Shown: one piece after another, positions 33,115 to 43,451 of the stretch
Numbering within the stretch: the stretch's first letter is position 1
Layout of the letters: every line of letters begins with the position of its first letter
Assembly (NCBI RefSeq): GCF_021083185.1
Contig: NZ_JAIGQB010000001.1
Coordinates: 186,001-250,000, forward strand
Reading direction: 5' to 3'
Length of the DNA stretch: 64,000 bases
DNA from: Nocardioides furvisabuli
GTDB taxonomy: Bacteria; Actinomycetota; Actinomycetes; Propionibacteriales; Nocardioidaceae
Notes under the pieces: model-generated
Databases searched by the model: none
What the model saw: only the letters and a program-made list of their open reading frames with translations
Told to the model about the DNA's origin: nothing
Position numbers and translations under genes: made by a program

Positions 33115-33187
33115 GCCGCCTTAGCTCAGTCGGTAGAGCGAGTCACTCGTAATGACTAGGTCGTCGGTTCGATTCCGACAGGCGGCT
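33115..33187 (+). tRNA. tRNA-Thr (anticodon CGT)
   Basis: Full cloverleaf by eye: acceptor GCCGCCT/AGGCGGC, D stem GCTC/GAGC, anticodon stem AGTCA/TGACT with loop CTCGTAA (anticodon CGT, reads ACG), T stem GTCGG/CCGAC with loop TTCGATT, discriminator T. CCA is not encoded. The 3' half is overlapped on the other strand by the end of the GtrA reading frame. Confidence 0.96.
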
Positions 33188-33644
33188 CTGACGCCCCCGG
33201 GGACCCGAGACCCTGGGGGCGTCTCCTGTTCCGACCCACCATGACCATCCGGAACACGAAGAACCGGACGAGGCCCGTGCTGAGGTTGGCCGCGACGAGC
33301 ACCGCCACCTCCTGCGTGCGCGACGGCGCGTCGACCAGGGCCCCCAGCAGCCACAGTGATCCGGCAGTGACGGCGAGGCTGAAGCCCAGCAGCGCCAGGC
33401 CCAGCGCCTGGTGTCTCGCGGTCCGCTCGGTGCCGCGGACGCCGAAGGTGATCCGGCGGTGCCCGAAGGTGCCGGCGATGGTCGACAGCACCAGGGCGAT
33501 CGCGTTCGCCGGCTGGGCGCTGAGCTCTGCCCGCAGCAGGACGTAGAGCAGGCCGTAGAGCACGTTGAACGCACCGCCGACGCACGCGAAGACGACCAGC
33601 TGGACGAGGATCGCCCTCCACCGCGCGACATCGACCCGGCCCAT
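33156..33644 (-). CDS. GtrA-family membrane protein ending inside the antisense of tRNA-Thr
   Basis: 162 residues with four hydrophobic helices (about 11-33, 44-62, 76-100, 105-130). GtrA proteins flip or help transfer polyprenyl-phosphate-linked sugars; LVVFACVGGAFNVLYGLLYVLL and NAIALVLSTIAGTFGHRRITF are family marks. After residue about 138 the frame runs through the tRNA terminator and stops within the antisense of the tRNA, giving the tail PPVGIEPTT. That tail is dictated by tRNA sequence and is seen in many unrelated proteins. The natural stop has probably been lost. No glycosyltransferase gene is adjacent. Confidence 0.78.
   Translation of the reverse strand: MGRVDVARWRAILVQLVVFACVGGAFNVLYGLLYVLLRAELSAQPANAIALVLSTIAGTFGHRRITFGVRGTERTARHQALGLALLGFSLAVTAGSLWLLGALVDAPSRTQEVAVLVAANLSTGLVRFFVFRMVMVGRNRRRPQGLGSPGASEPPVGIEPTT
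33190..33223 (+). terminator. Terminator of the tRNA gene
   Basis: GACGCCCCC (33190-33198) pairs with GGGGGCGTC (33215-33223), 16-nt loop, followed by TCCTGTT. It lies inside the C-terminal codons of the antisense GtrA frame. Confidence 0.75.
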
Positions 33645-33687
33645 GGCGCGAGGCTACTCGGAGTCGTCCGTGGCAGGATGCCGAGGC

Positions 33688-34437
33688 GTGAGGGTCGCCC
33701 TCCAGATCACCTGCGTCAACGACGCCATGTTCCCCGACACGGGGAAGGCCGTCGTGAGGCTGCTGCGCCGTCTCGGCGTCGAGGTCGACTTCCCGCGGGC
33801 GCAGACGTGCTGCGGTCAGCCGATGGTCAACACCGGCTACCTCGACGAGGCCGTGCCGGTCGTACGCCGCTTCGTCGACGCGTTCGCCGGCTACGACGCG
33901 ATCGTCACGCCGTCGGGCTCGTGCGCGGGCTCCGCGCGGCACCAGCACTCGATCGTGGCCGAGCGCTCGGGCGACCCGGCGCTGGCCGCCGCGGTCGCCG
34001 GGACCGGACCGCGGACGTACGAGCTGTCGGAGTTCCTCGTCGACGTGCTGGGGGTGACCGACGTCGGGGCCTACTTCCCGCACCGGACGACCTACCACCC
34101 GACCTGCCACAGCCTGCGGATGCTCGGCGTCGGCGACCGTCCGACGCGGCTGCTCGAGGCGGTGCGCGGGATCGAGCTGGTCGACCTGCCGCACGCGAGC
34201 GAGTGCTGCGGCTTCGGCGGCACGTTCGCGCTGAAGAACGCGGACACCTCGATCGCGATGGGCGCCGACAAGGCGCGCCACGTGCGCGACACCGGCGCCG
34301 AGGTGCTGGTCGCGGGCGACAGCTCCTGCCTGATGCACGTGGGCGGCATGCTCTCGCGCCAGCGTGCCGGCGTACGTGTGATGCACCTGGCCGAGGTGCT
34401 GGCCTCGACCGAGGACACCGAGGGGGAGCTGGGATGA
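33688..34437 (+). CDS. lutA: Lactate utilization protein A (Fe-S oxidoreductase subunit)
   Basis: 249 residues from GTG 33688. LutA/LldE has two CCG cysteine-rich domains: AQTCCGQPMVNTGY with GSCAGSARH, and YHPTCHSLRML with ASECCGFGGTFALKN and GDSSCLMHVGG. With LutB and LutC it oxidises L-lactate to pyruvate. ATGA overlap with lutB. No GntR-type LutR regulator and no lactate permease lie beside the operon. Confidence 0.93.
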   Translation: MRVALQITCVNDAMFPDTGKAVVRLLRRLGVEVDFPRAQTCCGQPMVNTGYLDEAVPVVRRFVDAFAGYDAIVTPSGSCAGSARHQHSIVAERSGDPALAAAVAGTGPRTYELSEFLVDVLGVTDVGAYFPHRTTYHPTCHSLRMLGVGDRPTRLLEAVRGIELVDLPHASECCGFGGTFALKNADTSIAMGADKARHVRDTGAEVLVAGDSSCLMHVGGMLSRQRAGVRVMHLAEVLASTEDTEGELG

Positions 34438-35924
34438 CGGGCACCTTCGTCGGGATGCCGGCCTTCCCGGCCGCGGCGCGCGAGGCGCTCGGCGACACGC
34501 AGCTGCGCCGCAACCTGGCCCACGCGACCCACGTGATCCGCGACAAGCGCGCGAAGGTCGTGGCGGAGGTCGAGGACTGGGAGGAGCTGCGGCTCGCCGG
34601 GGCCGGGGTGAAGGAGGCCGCGCTGCGCGACCTGGCCACCCACCTCGAGACCTTGGAGGCGTCGCTGGTCCGTGCCGGCGCGACCGTCCACTGGGACCGT
34701 GACGCCGAGGAGGCGTGCGCGATCGTCGCCGCGGTGGCCAAGGCCCACGGCGCCGACGAGGTGGTCAAGGTGAAGTCGATGGCCACCGCCGAGATCGGCC
34801 TCAACGAGGCGCTCGAGACCGAGGGCATCGCGGCCTGGGAGACCGACCTGGCCGAGCTCATCGTGCAGCTCGGCGACGACCTGCCCTCCCACATCCTGGT
34901 GCCGGCGATCCACCGCAACCGCGCGGAGATCCGCGAGCTCTTCCTGCGCCGGATGGGCGACGTGGGCCGTCCCGCCCCGGCTGAGCTGACCGACGAGCCG
35001 GCGGTCCTGGCCGCCGCCGCCCGCGCTCACCTGCGCGAGAAGTTCCTCCGCGCGAAGGTCGCCGTGTCCGGCGCGAACTTCGCCGTCGCCGACACCGGCA
35101 CCCTCGTGGTGGTCGAGTCCGAGGGCAACGGACGGATGTGCCTGACGCTGCCCGAGGTGCTGGTCAGCGTGGTCGGCATCGAGAAGGTCGTCGCCACCTG
35201 GGCCGACCTCGACCCACTGCTGCGGCTGCTGCCGCGCTCGTCGACCGGCGAGCGGATGAACCCCTACACCTCCACCTGGTCCGGCGTGACCCCCGGCGAC
35301 GGTCCGCAGGAGGTCCACGTCGTGCTGCTCGACAACGGGCGCACCCGCGCGCTGGCCGACGACGTCGGCCGCCAGGCGCTGCGCTGCATCCGCTGCTCGG
35401 CGTGCCTCAACGTGTGCCCGGTCTACGAGCGGGTCGGTGGCCACGCCTACGGCTCGGTCTACCCCGGTCCGATCGGCGCGATCCTCAACCCGCTCATGAA
35501 CGGCGTCTCCGACGAGCAGACCGCGTCGCTGCCGTACGCCTCCTCGCTGTGCGGGGCGTGCTTCGAGGTCTGCCCGGTGCGCATCGACATCCCGTCGGTG
35601 CTGGTCGACCAGCGCGCCGCGGTCGTCGACTCCCACCGCGCCGACCGGGTCCCCAAGGCCGAGGCGGTCGCAATGAAGGCCGCCGCCTGGGCGTTCTCCG
35701 ACTCGCGCAGGCTCGCGTGGGTCGAGCGCGCCTCCGGCCTCGCCGGCCGGGTCTTCGGCCGGTTCTCCCGCACGACCCTCCCGGGGGGACGCCCGGCAGC
35801 CGGTCGGCTGCCCGGGCCCGCCGCCGGCTGGACCGGCGCCCGGGACCTGCCAGCGCCGCCGGAGGAGTCGTTCCGGGACTGGTGGGACCGCACGGACGGC
35901 GGACGCGACGGGGGAGTCCGATGA
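34434..35924 (+). CDS. lutB: Lactate utilization protein B (Fe-S)
   Basis: 496 residues. The N-terminal LUD domain (about 60-300; VVKVKSMATAEIGLNEALE, GANFAVADTGTLVVVESEGNGRM) is followed by two 4Fe-4S motifs, CIRCSACLNVCPVY and CGACFEVCPVRI (residues about 320-390), and a C-terminal helical region with a Gly/Pro-rich linker. It is the electron-transfer core of the LutABC lactate oxidase. ATGA overlaps on both sides. Confidence 0.94.
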   Translation: MTGTFVGMPAFPAAAREALGDTQLRRNLAHATHVIRDKRAKVVAEVEDWEELRLAGAGVKEAALRDLATHLETLEASLVRAGATVHWDRDAEEACAIVAAVAKAHGADEVVKVKSMATAEIGLNEALETEGIAAWETDLAELIVQLGDDLPSHILVPAIHRNRAEIRELFLRRMGDVGRPAPAELTDEPAVLAAAARAHLREKFLRAKVAVSGANFAVADTGTLVVVESEGNGRMCLTLPEVLVSVVGIEKVVATWADLDPLLRLLPRSSTGERMNPYTSTWSGVTPGDGPQEVHVVLLDNGRTRALADDVGRQALRCIRCSACLNVCPVYERVGGHAYGSVYPGPIGAILNPLMNGVSDEQTASLPYASSLCGACFEVCPVRIDIPSVLVDQRAAVVDSHRADRVPKAEAVAMKAAAWAFSDSRRLAWVERASGLAGRVFGRFSRTTLPGGRPAAGRLPGPAAGWTGARDLPAPPEESFRDWWDRTDGGRDGGVR

Positions 35925-36505
35925 GCGCGCGCGACGACATCCTGCGGGGCGTACGCCAGGCGCTGGCCGACGTCTCCCCGGCGGTCGACGTGCCACCCGC
36001 ACCGCGAGCCCCCGACCGCGGCGACCTGGTCACGCTCTTCGTCGAGCGCGTCGAGGACTACCGCGCCGTGGTCACCCGCTGCGCTCCCGGCGAGGTGGAG
36101 CAGGTGGTCCGCGGTGTGCTCGGGTCGGCCCGCGCCGTGGTGCCCCCGGCCCTCGGGCTCGACCTCCCCGGCACCGTGGTCGACGAGGACTTCACCGCCA
36201 CCGAGCTCGACGCGTACGACGCCGTCGTGACCCGCGCGGCCGTCGGCATCGCCGAGACCGGCACCGTCGTCCTCGACCACCAGCCCGACCAGGGTCGGCG
36301 CGCGATCACCCTCGTCCCCGACCTGCACGTGTGCGTCGTCGACGCGAGCCAGGTCGTCGACGACGTGCCCGACGCGATCGCCCTGCTCGACCCCGCCCGA
36401 CCTCTCACGTGGATCAGCGGCCCGTCCGCCACCAGCGACATCGAGCTCGACCGGGTCGAGGGAGTCCACGGCCCGCGGACGTTCCACGTCGTCCTCGTGG
36501 GGTGA
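35921..36505 (+). CDS. lutC: Lactate utilization protein C
   Basis: 194 residues, LUD domain only. AVGIAETGTVVLDHQPDQGRRAITLVPDLHVCVV and the C-terminal TWISGPSATSDIELDRVEGVHGPRTFHVVLVG are the standard LutC/LldG signatures. Start at ATG 35921 inside the lutB stop. Last gene of the lactate operon. Confidence 0.92.
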   Translation: MSARDDILRGVRQALADVSPAVDVPPAPRAPDRGDLVTLFVERVEDYRAVVTRCAPGEVEQVVRGVLGSARAVVPPALGLDLPGTVVDEDFTATELDAYDAVVTRAAVGIAETGTVVLDHQPDQGRRAITLVPDLHVCVVDASQVVDDVPDAIALLDPARPLTWISGPSATSDIELDRVEGVHGPRTFHVVLVG

Positions 36506-36558
36506 GGTGTGCCACGACCGCTGGCGCTGAAGTGCACGTGACCTCGTACGGTCGTGTC

Positions 36559-37083
36559 ATGCACCGTCCCGCCATCGCTCCAGCACAGGCCGAGCTCTTC
36601 AAGCGCGCCTTCCGTCGGCACGCCGCGGGCGTGTGCGTGGTGGTCGTGCACGACGAGGCCGGCCCCGTCGGCGCGACGATGACGAGCGTGGCGTCGGTCA
36701 GCGCGGACCCCGCGATCGTCTCGTTCTCCGCAGCGAGCTCCAGCCGTCTCGCGCTCGCGCTCGCGGACGGTGCGCGGGTGGGCGTGTACGTCCTCAGCGC
36801 GGCGCAGCGACCGGTCGCGACCGCACTCGCCAGGCCGGGGCCGGGTGCGTTCGACGCGGCGCTGGGGTGGGACGTCCTGCCCGACGGGCGGCTGGCGCTC
36901 ACCGGGGCGGCGAGCCAGCTGCACGGCCGGGTGACGAACCGGGTGCCGGCCGGTGCGTCGGTGCTGGCCCTGATGCAGGTCGACGAGGTGGTGGTCGGGG
37001 ACCCGGACGTGCGCCCCCTGGTGCACCACGACCGCGACTACTGGGAGCTCGCTCAGCCTGCGACGGCATCCCGCCTGCGGTAG
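36559..37083 (+). CDS. Flavin reductase-like protein (FMN-binding split barrel)
   Basis: 174 residues. FRRHAAGVCVVVVHDEAGPVGATMTSVASVSADPAIVSFSAASSS is the FMN/FAD-binding motif of the DIM6/NTAB flavin reductase family, which supply reduced flavin to monooxygenases. GVYVLSAAQRPVATALA and the C-terminal LVHHDRDYWEL also fit. No monooxygenase is adjacent, so the partner is unknown. Its last 31 bases overlap the convergent ABC permease gene. Confidence 0.83.
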   Translation: MHRPAIAPAQAELFKRAFRRHAAGVCVVVVHDEAGPVGATMTSVASVSADPAIVSFSAASSSRLALALADGARVGVYVLSAAQRPVATALARPGPGAFDAALGWDVLPDGRLALTGAASQLHGRVTNRVPAGASVLALMQVDEVVVGDPDVRPLVHHDRDYWELAQPATASRLR

Positions 37084-38665
37084 CCCCACAGTCCCGCCGC
37101 GACGAGCACCGCGGCCAGCAGGAGCAGGGCGGCGTACGGCACGACCTCGAAGTCGTCGACCGGCACCGCGGCCAGGTGCCAGAACGGTGAGATCGCCTGG
37201 ACGGCGCCGGGGAGCCCGAGGAGCTGGCCGAGGATGACCTGGAGTGCGATCAGCGCCACCGCGGCCCAGGCCAGCCCGGTCCCGCGGGGGAGCAGGCCGT
37301 GGAGCGCCGCGGCGAGAGCGCCGACGACCAGGGTGCCGGGCAGGTAGGCCAGCTGGCCGCCGAGCTGGGGAAGGACCTGGTCCCACTCGCCGCTGCCGAG
37401 GCCGTAGCCGACGGCGAGGCCGAGCCCCATGATCACGGTGAGCTTGACCGCAGCGACGAGCGCGAGGGCGGTGGTCGCCGCCATCCAGCTGGTCCTGCTG
37501 ACCGGCGTCGCCAGCACCACCTCGGAGCGGCCGGCCTCCTCCTCCGCGCGCAGACGCAGCACGGAGGAGACGACGAAGCCGCACGCGACGACGGCCATGA
37601 AGAGGTGGATGTAGGCCAGGAAGGCGTCCACGAGAGCGTCCTCGGCTGCCCGCCCGGACGCGCCGAGGACGTCGGCCACCTCGGGGTTGGAGGCGATCAG
37701 GTCGGGAACGGTCGGGATCACCGCGCCGTAGAGCATGCCCAGCAGGAACAACCCGACGCCCCAGCCGATGAGCAGGCCGCGCTGGAGGCGGGCCGCGACG
37801 CCGAACGGCGTGCCCAGCAACCGGCCCGCGCGTGCCGGACCGGGCCGGGTGGCGAGCAGCCCGCCGCCGAAGTCACGGTGTGCCATCAGCCGCGCGGCCA
37901 CCGCCAGCAGGAGCGCCGTGAACCCGAGCAGGAGCGCCGCGGGCCACCAGCGTTCGTCACCGAAGGCGTCCATGCCCTGCGCCCAGCCGAAGGGCGAGAG
38001 CCACACGAGCGCGTTGTCCTCCATCGCGCCGAGGCCGCGCACCAGGTAGCCGACGGCGACCGCCGCGCCGGCGAGGCCGAGTGCTCCGCGGGCCGAGGTG
38101 GACAGCTGCACGGCGACGAGCGTGACCGCGGTGTAGGCCACGCCCAGAAGAGCCAGCCCGGTGCCGTACGTCAGGCTCCCACCGGCGTCCAGCCCGGCTC
38201 CGAGCATCGAGAGGGTGGTGACGGCGCCGATGAGCAACGCGGTCGCGACGCCGTAGACGAGACCGGCCAGGGTGGCCGCGTGGCGGCCCAGCACCGTGGA
38301 GCGGAGCAGCTCGGCGCGCCCGGACTCCTCCTCGGCGCGGGTGTGGCGCACGACGAGGAAGACCACCATCAGGCAGATGCCGAGCTGGGCGACCTGGGAG
38401 ATCTCGTTGGCGACGATGCCGCCGAGGGTGTCGAGCCCGACCTGGCGACCGGCCATCAGGTAGCTCACCGGGCTGGTGCCGACGATCCGGGCGTAGCCCG
38501 CGATCTTCTCGGGGGTGTCGTAGAGCGGGGGCACGGCCAGCGCACTGGCGACGATGGTGCCGCCGAGGCCGACGACCCACACCGGCAGGCGTACGCGGTC
38601 GCGGCGCAGGACCAGGCGCAGGAGGTGCCCAACGCCGGTGACGGACGTGCTGGGCGGGTGGGCGC

Positions 38666-38669
<4 letters not shown>
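37053..38669 (-). CDS. ABC exporter permease (polyketide-antibiotic exporter type)
   Basis: 538 residues with about 12 hydrophobic helices in two similar halves, each with an EEE-x-GR motif after a helix ([20 protein letters not shown] and [19 protein letters not shown]). This internal duplication is typical of the COG3559 TnrB3-like exporters. It overlaps the ATPase gene by ATGA and forms a two-gene transporter. The substrate is unknown; the family is linked to antibiotic or lipid export. Confidence 0.87.
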
Positions 38670-39556
<887 letters not shown>

Positions 39557-39660
39557 GGCACCGAGTCTGGCACTGCCGATGCCTGCGCACGCCGAGGCAT
39601 AGTCCGGCGCCCGCCGGTGTTGGGCCCCTCGAACGACGATCCCCCGAGGAAGGACACCTG

Positions 39661-40674
39661 ATGCGTGCAGTGGTCTACACCGAGAGCGGCGACTCCTCCG
39701 TGCTGGAGCTGGTCGAGCGCGAGGCCCCCGAGCCCGGACCCGGTGAGGTGCGGGTGCGGATCGTCCGCGCCGGGGTCAACCCGACCGACTGGAAGTTCCG
39801 CGCCGGCGGCATGGGGAAGCTCGCCTTCCCCGAGATCGTCCCCGGCCAGGACGGCGCCGGCGACGTGGACGCCGTCGGCCCAGGTGTCACCGACCTCGCG
39901 GTCGGCGACCGGGTCTGGACGATGCTCGCCCAGCACACCCGCCCCGGCGGCACGGCGCAGGAGCTGGTGGTCCTCCCGGTGGCCAACGTCGCGAAGCTGC
40001 CCGACGCGGCGTCGTACGACCTGGGCGCCTCGCTCGGCGTCCCCGCGGTCACCGCGCACCGGGCCCTCACCACGTCCGAGGACGGACCGGACCGGCTCGC
40101 TCCCGGCGCGCTGGCCGGGACGACGGTGCTGGTTGCGGGCGGTGCCGGCGCGGTCGGCAACGCCGCGATCCAGCTCGCCCGCTGGGCCGGCGCGACCGTG
40201 ATCAGCACGGTGAGCAGCGACGAGAAGGCCGTCCTCGCCCGAGCCGCGGGGGCGCAGCACGTGGTCAACTACCGCGACGGCGACACCGCCACCGCGATCC
40301 GCGACCTCGCGCCCGGGGGCGTCGACCTCGTCGTCGAGGTGGCCCCGGCGCAGAATCTCCGCCTCGACCTCGGCGTCATCAGGCCGCGCGCCACGATCGC
40401 GATCTACGCCAACAACGGCGGCGACGAGGTCACGCTCAGCGTGCGGGAGACCTTCTCCACCAACGCCCGCTTCCAGTGGGTGCTGCTCTACACCGTCGGG
40501 CAGGAGGCGCTGCGCGCGGCGGCGGAGGACGTCAACGCCGCGGTCGCCGACGGGGCGTACGGCGTCGGCGACGAGCACGGCCTGCCGCTGCACCACTACC
40601 CGCTCGAGCGGACCGCCGAGGCGCACGCGGCCGTCGAGGACGGCGCGGTCGGCAAGGTGCTGATCGACCTCTGA
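39661..40674 (+). CDS. NADPH:quinone reductase-like medium-chain oxidoreductase (zinc-free)
   Basis: 337 residues. MDR fold without catalytic or structural zinc cysteines: [16 protein letters not shown] in place of the Cys loop; nucleotide-binding [26 protein letters not shown]. Related to quinone oxidoreductases (QOR). Its stop is directly followed, with no spacer, by the stop of the convergent ROK gene. The physiological substrate is unknown. Confidence 0.88.
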   Translation: MRAVVYTESGDSSVLELVEREAPEPGPGEVRVRIVRAGVNPTDWKFRAGGMGKLAFPEIVPGQDGAGDVDAVGPGVTDLAVGDRVWTMLAQHTRPGGTAQELVVLPVANVAKLPDAASYDLGASLGVPAVTAHRALTTSEDGPDRLAPGALAGTTVLVAGGAGAVGNAAIQLARWAGATVISTVSSDEKAVLARAAGAQHVVNYRDGDTATAIRDLAPGGVDLVVEVAPAQNLRLDLGVIRPRATIAIYANNGGDEVTLSVRETFSTNARFQWVLLYTVGQEALRAAAEDVNAAVADGAYGVGDEHGLPLHHYPLERTAEAHAAVEDGAVGKVLIDL

Positions 40675-41880
40675 TCAGCCTCTGAGCGCCGCGTCGACCG
40701 CGGCGGGGGACAGCACCGCGTCGAGGGCGAGCTGGGCGCAGCCGACCAGCCCGGCGCCCTCGCCGTGCGCGGCGGGCACGACCTGCAGGTCGCGGCCGGC
40801 CAGGGCGGTGGTGCTGCCGAACAGCCCCTCGCGCAGGCCGGCGGCGAACATGTCGAAGGCACCGGCCATGTCGCCGCCGACGGCGACGACGCGCGGGTTG
40901 GTGACGATGACGAGGGCGGCGAGCGCCTCGCCGATGTGACGACCCGACTCGCGCACGACCGAGCGGGCGCCGCTGTCGCCCTGCACGGCCTGGGCGACGA
41001 GGTCGCGCACGTGGTGCACCTCGTGCCCGCTCTCCCGCAGCCGCTCGACGAGCGCCCACCCGCCGGCGACGGTCTCCAGGCAGCCGACGTCGCCGCAGCG
41101 GCACGGCAGCCCGACGCCGGCGGCGACCTTGACGTGGCCGAGCTGGCCGGCTGCGCCGCGGTGCCCGCGCCAGATCCGGCCGTCGGCGACGATGGTGACG
41201 CCGATGCCGGTCGAGGCCTTGAGGACGAGGGCGTCGTCGTGCTCGCGCAGGGTGGTCGGTTCCACCCGCAGCTGCGAGAGCGCCATGACGTTGCAGTCGG
41301 TATCGATGACGACCGGTGCCGACGTGACCTGCCGGATCCAGGGCGCGAGGTCGACGCCGTCCCAGCCGACGAGGGCGGGGGACTCGACGCTCATCACGTG
41401 CGCCGGGTCGACGACGCCGGCTAGTGACATCCCCACGCCCTTGACGTCGGAGCCCGCGCGTCCGAGGTCGGCGAGCATCTCGCGGAGGTGGTCGACCACC
41501 ACCGGCATCACCGTCTCGGGGCCGGCTCCGACCTCCTGCTCGTGGCTGACCGAGGCGAGCACGGTGCCGTGCAGGTCGCACACCGCCACCTGCGAGCGGC
41601 TGCGCCCGAGCGCGATTGCGAGCACGAGCCCGGCGTCCGCGTTGAGGACCAGGGTGCTGGCGGGCCGCCCACCGGTGGCGGACTCCTGCGCCCCCTCGAC
41701 CACGAGGCCGGCACGCTCGAGCGAGTCGAGGCGCGCACTCACCGCCGTACGGGACAGGCCGGTGAGCCGGCCGAGCGCCCCGCGGGTCGAGGCGCGGCCG
41801 GAGCGGATGAGGGCGAGGACGTCGCCCGCGCCGACGGACTGCGCCGGGGAGGGGGTGGGGGCGGTCGACGAGCTGGGCAT
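40675..41880 (-). CDS. ROK-family transcriptional regulator divergent from the Entner-Doudoroff operon
   Basis: 401 residues. An N-terminal winged helix-turn-helix (about 18-75; TRGALGRLTGLSRTAVSARLDSLERAGLVVEG) is fused to a ROK sugar-kinase-like domain with the zinc motif CRCGDVGCLE and its upstream His in GHVKVAAG. KASTGIGVTIVADG is the phosphate-binding region. Divergent from zwf-edd-eda across 92 nt holding the palindrome at 41913-41925, so it probably represses that operon and senses glucose or a phosphorylated sugar. The repressor role is inferred from arrangement. Confidence 0.88.
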   Translation of the reverse strand: MPSSSTAPTPSPAQSVGAGDVLALIRSGRASTRGALGRLTGLSRTAVSARLDSLERAGLVVEGAQESATGGRPASTLVLNADAGLVLAIALGRSRSQVAVCDLHGTVLASVSHEQEVGAGPETVMPVVVDHLREMLADLGRAGSDVKGVGMSLAGVVDPAHVMSVESPALVGWDGVDLAPWIRQVTSAPVVIDTDCNVMALSQLRVEPTTLREHDDALVLKASTGIGVTIVADGRIWRGHRGAAGQLGHVKVAAGVGLPCRCGDVGCLETVAGGWALVERLRESGHEVHHVRDLVAQAVQGDSGARSVVRESGRHIGEALAALVIVTNPRVVAVGGDMAGAFDMFAAGLREGLFGSTTALAGRDLQVVPAAHGEGAGLVGCAQLALDAVLSPAAVDAALRG

Positions 41881-41912
41881 GGTGCGGTGATTGTGGCACC
41901 CGCGTCAAATAC

Positions 41913-41925
41913 GTCTTGAAAAGAC
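41913..41925. promoter_or_regulatory. Candidate ROK operator
   Basis: GTCTT-GAA-AAGAC is a perfect 5-bp-arm palindrome in an AT-richer patch (about 41905-41935) centred in the 92-nt gap between the ROK gene and zwf. Placement fits control of both genes. Confidence 0.5.
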
Positions 41926-41972
41926 TGAAGTTCTGTTGCGCGAGGACCTAATCGATCCGTACCGTCCTCGCC

Positions 41973-43451
41973 ATGGCCATCCCCTCGCCCGTCGAGCCCT
42001 GTGACTTCACGGTCTTCGGTGGCACCGGCGACCTCGCGCTGCGCAAGCTGCTGCCCGCCCTCTACCTCCGCGACCGCGACGGCCAGCTCCCCGACGGCTT
42101 CCGCGTCATCGGCGTCTCGCGCCACACCGCCGACGACGACGCCTACCGCGCGATGGTCCGCGACGCCCTCACCCAGCACGTCAGCTCCGCGGACCTCGAC
42201 GAGGCGGCGGTCGCGCGGCTCCTGGCCCGGCTGCACCACGTCGAGCTCGACGTCGAGGACGTCGGGGCGTGGCACCTGCTGCACGCGCGGCTCAAGGAGG
42301 GCGCCGCCAGCGAGGACGTGATCCGCGTGTTCTACCTCGCCGTCGCGCCCGGCCTCTTCGGCACCATCTGCGAGCACCTCGACGAGGTGGGTCTGGCGAC
42401 CGAGCGCTCGCGCGTCGTGCTGGAGAAGCCGATGGGCTCCGACCTCGCCACCGCGCGCCGGGTCAACGAGGCCGTCGGCCGGGTGTTCGAGGAGTCCAAC
42501 ATCTTCCGCATCGACCACTACCTCGGCAAGGAGAGCGTGCAGAACCTGCTCGTCACGCGCTTCGCCAACACCTTCCTCGAGCCGCTGTGGAACAGCCACT
42601 GGGTCGACCACGTGCAGATCACGGCCGCCGAGTCGCTGGGTGTGGGGGAGCGCGGCTCCTACTACGACCGCTCCGGCGCGCTGCGCGACATGGTGCAGAA
42701 CCACCTCCTCCAGCTGCTCTGCCTCGTGGCGATGGAGCCGCCGACCTACGTCGACCGTGAGACCGTGCGCGACGAGAAGCTCAAGGTGCTCCAGGCGCTG
42801 CGCCCGATGACGCCTGAGCTCGTCGACCGCGACGTCGTCGCCGGGCAGTACGCCGCCGGGCTCTGCGACGGCGCGCCCGCCAAGGCGTACGTCGACGAGG
42901 TGGGGCAGCCCTCGGACACCGAGACCTTCGTGGCGCTGCGCACCGAGGTGCAGAACTGGCGCTGGGCCGGGGTGCCGTTCTACCTGCGCACCGGCAAGCG
43001 GCTGCCCGAACGGGTCTCGGAGATCGTGGTCGTCTTCAAGGAGCCGCCGCACGCGATGTTCCCCCACAGCGAGGGCCCGACCGAGCCCAACCGGCTGCAC
43101 ATCCGGGTCCAGCCCGACGAGGGCATGCGCCTGCACATGACCGCGAAGGAGCCGGGACCCGGCGGCATCCGGCTGCGGCCGGTCTCGCTCGACCTCAGCT
43201 ACGCCGCGGCCTTCGGTGCCCGCTCGCCGGACGCCTACGAGCGGCTGCTGATGGACGTCGTGCGCGGCAACCCGACCCTCTTCATGCGCCGCGACGAGGT
43301 CGAGGCGGCGTGGGCGTGGGTCGCCCCGATCCTCGACCGCTGGTCGCAGCCCACCCACCGACCCCGGCGCTACCCCGCCGGCACCAACGGCCCCGTCGCC
43401 GCCGCGACGCTCCTCGAGCGCGACGGCCGATCCTGGCAGGAGACAGAATGA
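41973..43451 (+). CDS. zwf: Glucose-6-phosphate 1-dehydrogenase
   Basis: 492 residues. Oxidises glucose 6-phosphate to 6-phosphogluconolactone. Nucleotide-binding [29 protein letters not shown]; catalytic [21 protein letters not shown] (His and Lys, residues about 180-200); [22 protein letters not shown]. First gene of zwf-edd-eda; it overlaps edd by ATGA. No opcA or pgl lies here, so this copy serves the Entner-Doudoroff route with lactonase encoded elsewhere. Confidence 0.96.
   Translation: MAIPSPVEPCDFTVFGGTGDLALRKLLPALYLRDRDGQLPDGFRVIGVSRHTADDDAYRAMVRDALTQHVSSADLDEAAVARLLARLHHVELDVEDVGAWHLLHARLKEGAASEDVIRVFYLAVAPGLFGTICEHLDEVGLATERSRVVLEKPMGSDLATARRVNEAVGRVFEESNIFRIDHYLGKESVQNLLVTRFANTFLEPLWNSHWVDHVQITAAESLGVGERGSYYDRSGALRDMVQNHLLQLLCLVAMEPPTYVDRETVRDEKLKVLQALRPMTPELVDRDVVAGQYAAGLCDGAPAKAYVDEVGQPSDTETFVALRTEVQNWRWAGVPFYLRTGKRLPERVSEIVVVFKEPPHAMFPHSEGPTEPNRLHIRVQPDEGMRLHMTAKEPGPGGIRLRPVSLDLSYAAAFGARSPDAYERLLMDVVRGNPTLFMRRDEVEAAWAWVAPILDRWSQPTHRPRRYPAGTNGPVAAATLLERDGRSWQETE

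Noticed and set aside
33121..33187. The C-terminal PVGIEPTT of the GtrA-like protein as a functional motif.
   Set aside because: It is the antisense translation of tRNA sequence and recurs in unrelated proteins next to tRNA genes; it is reported only as a sign of overlap.
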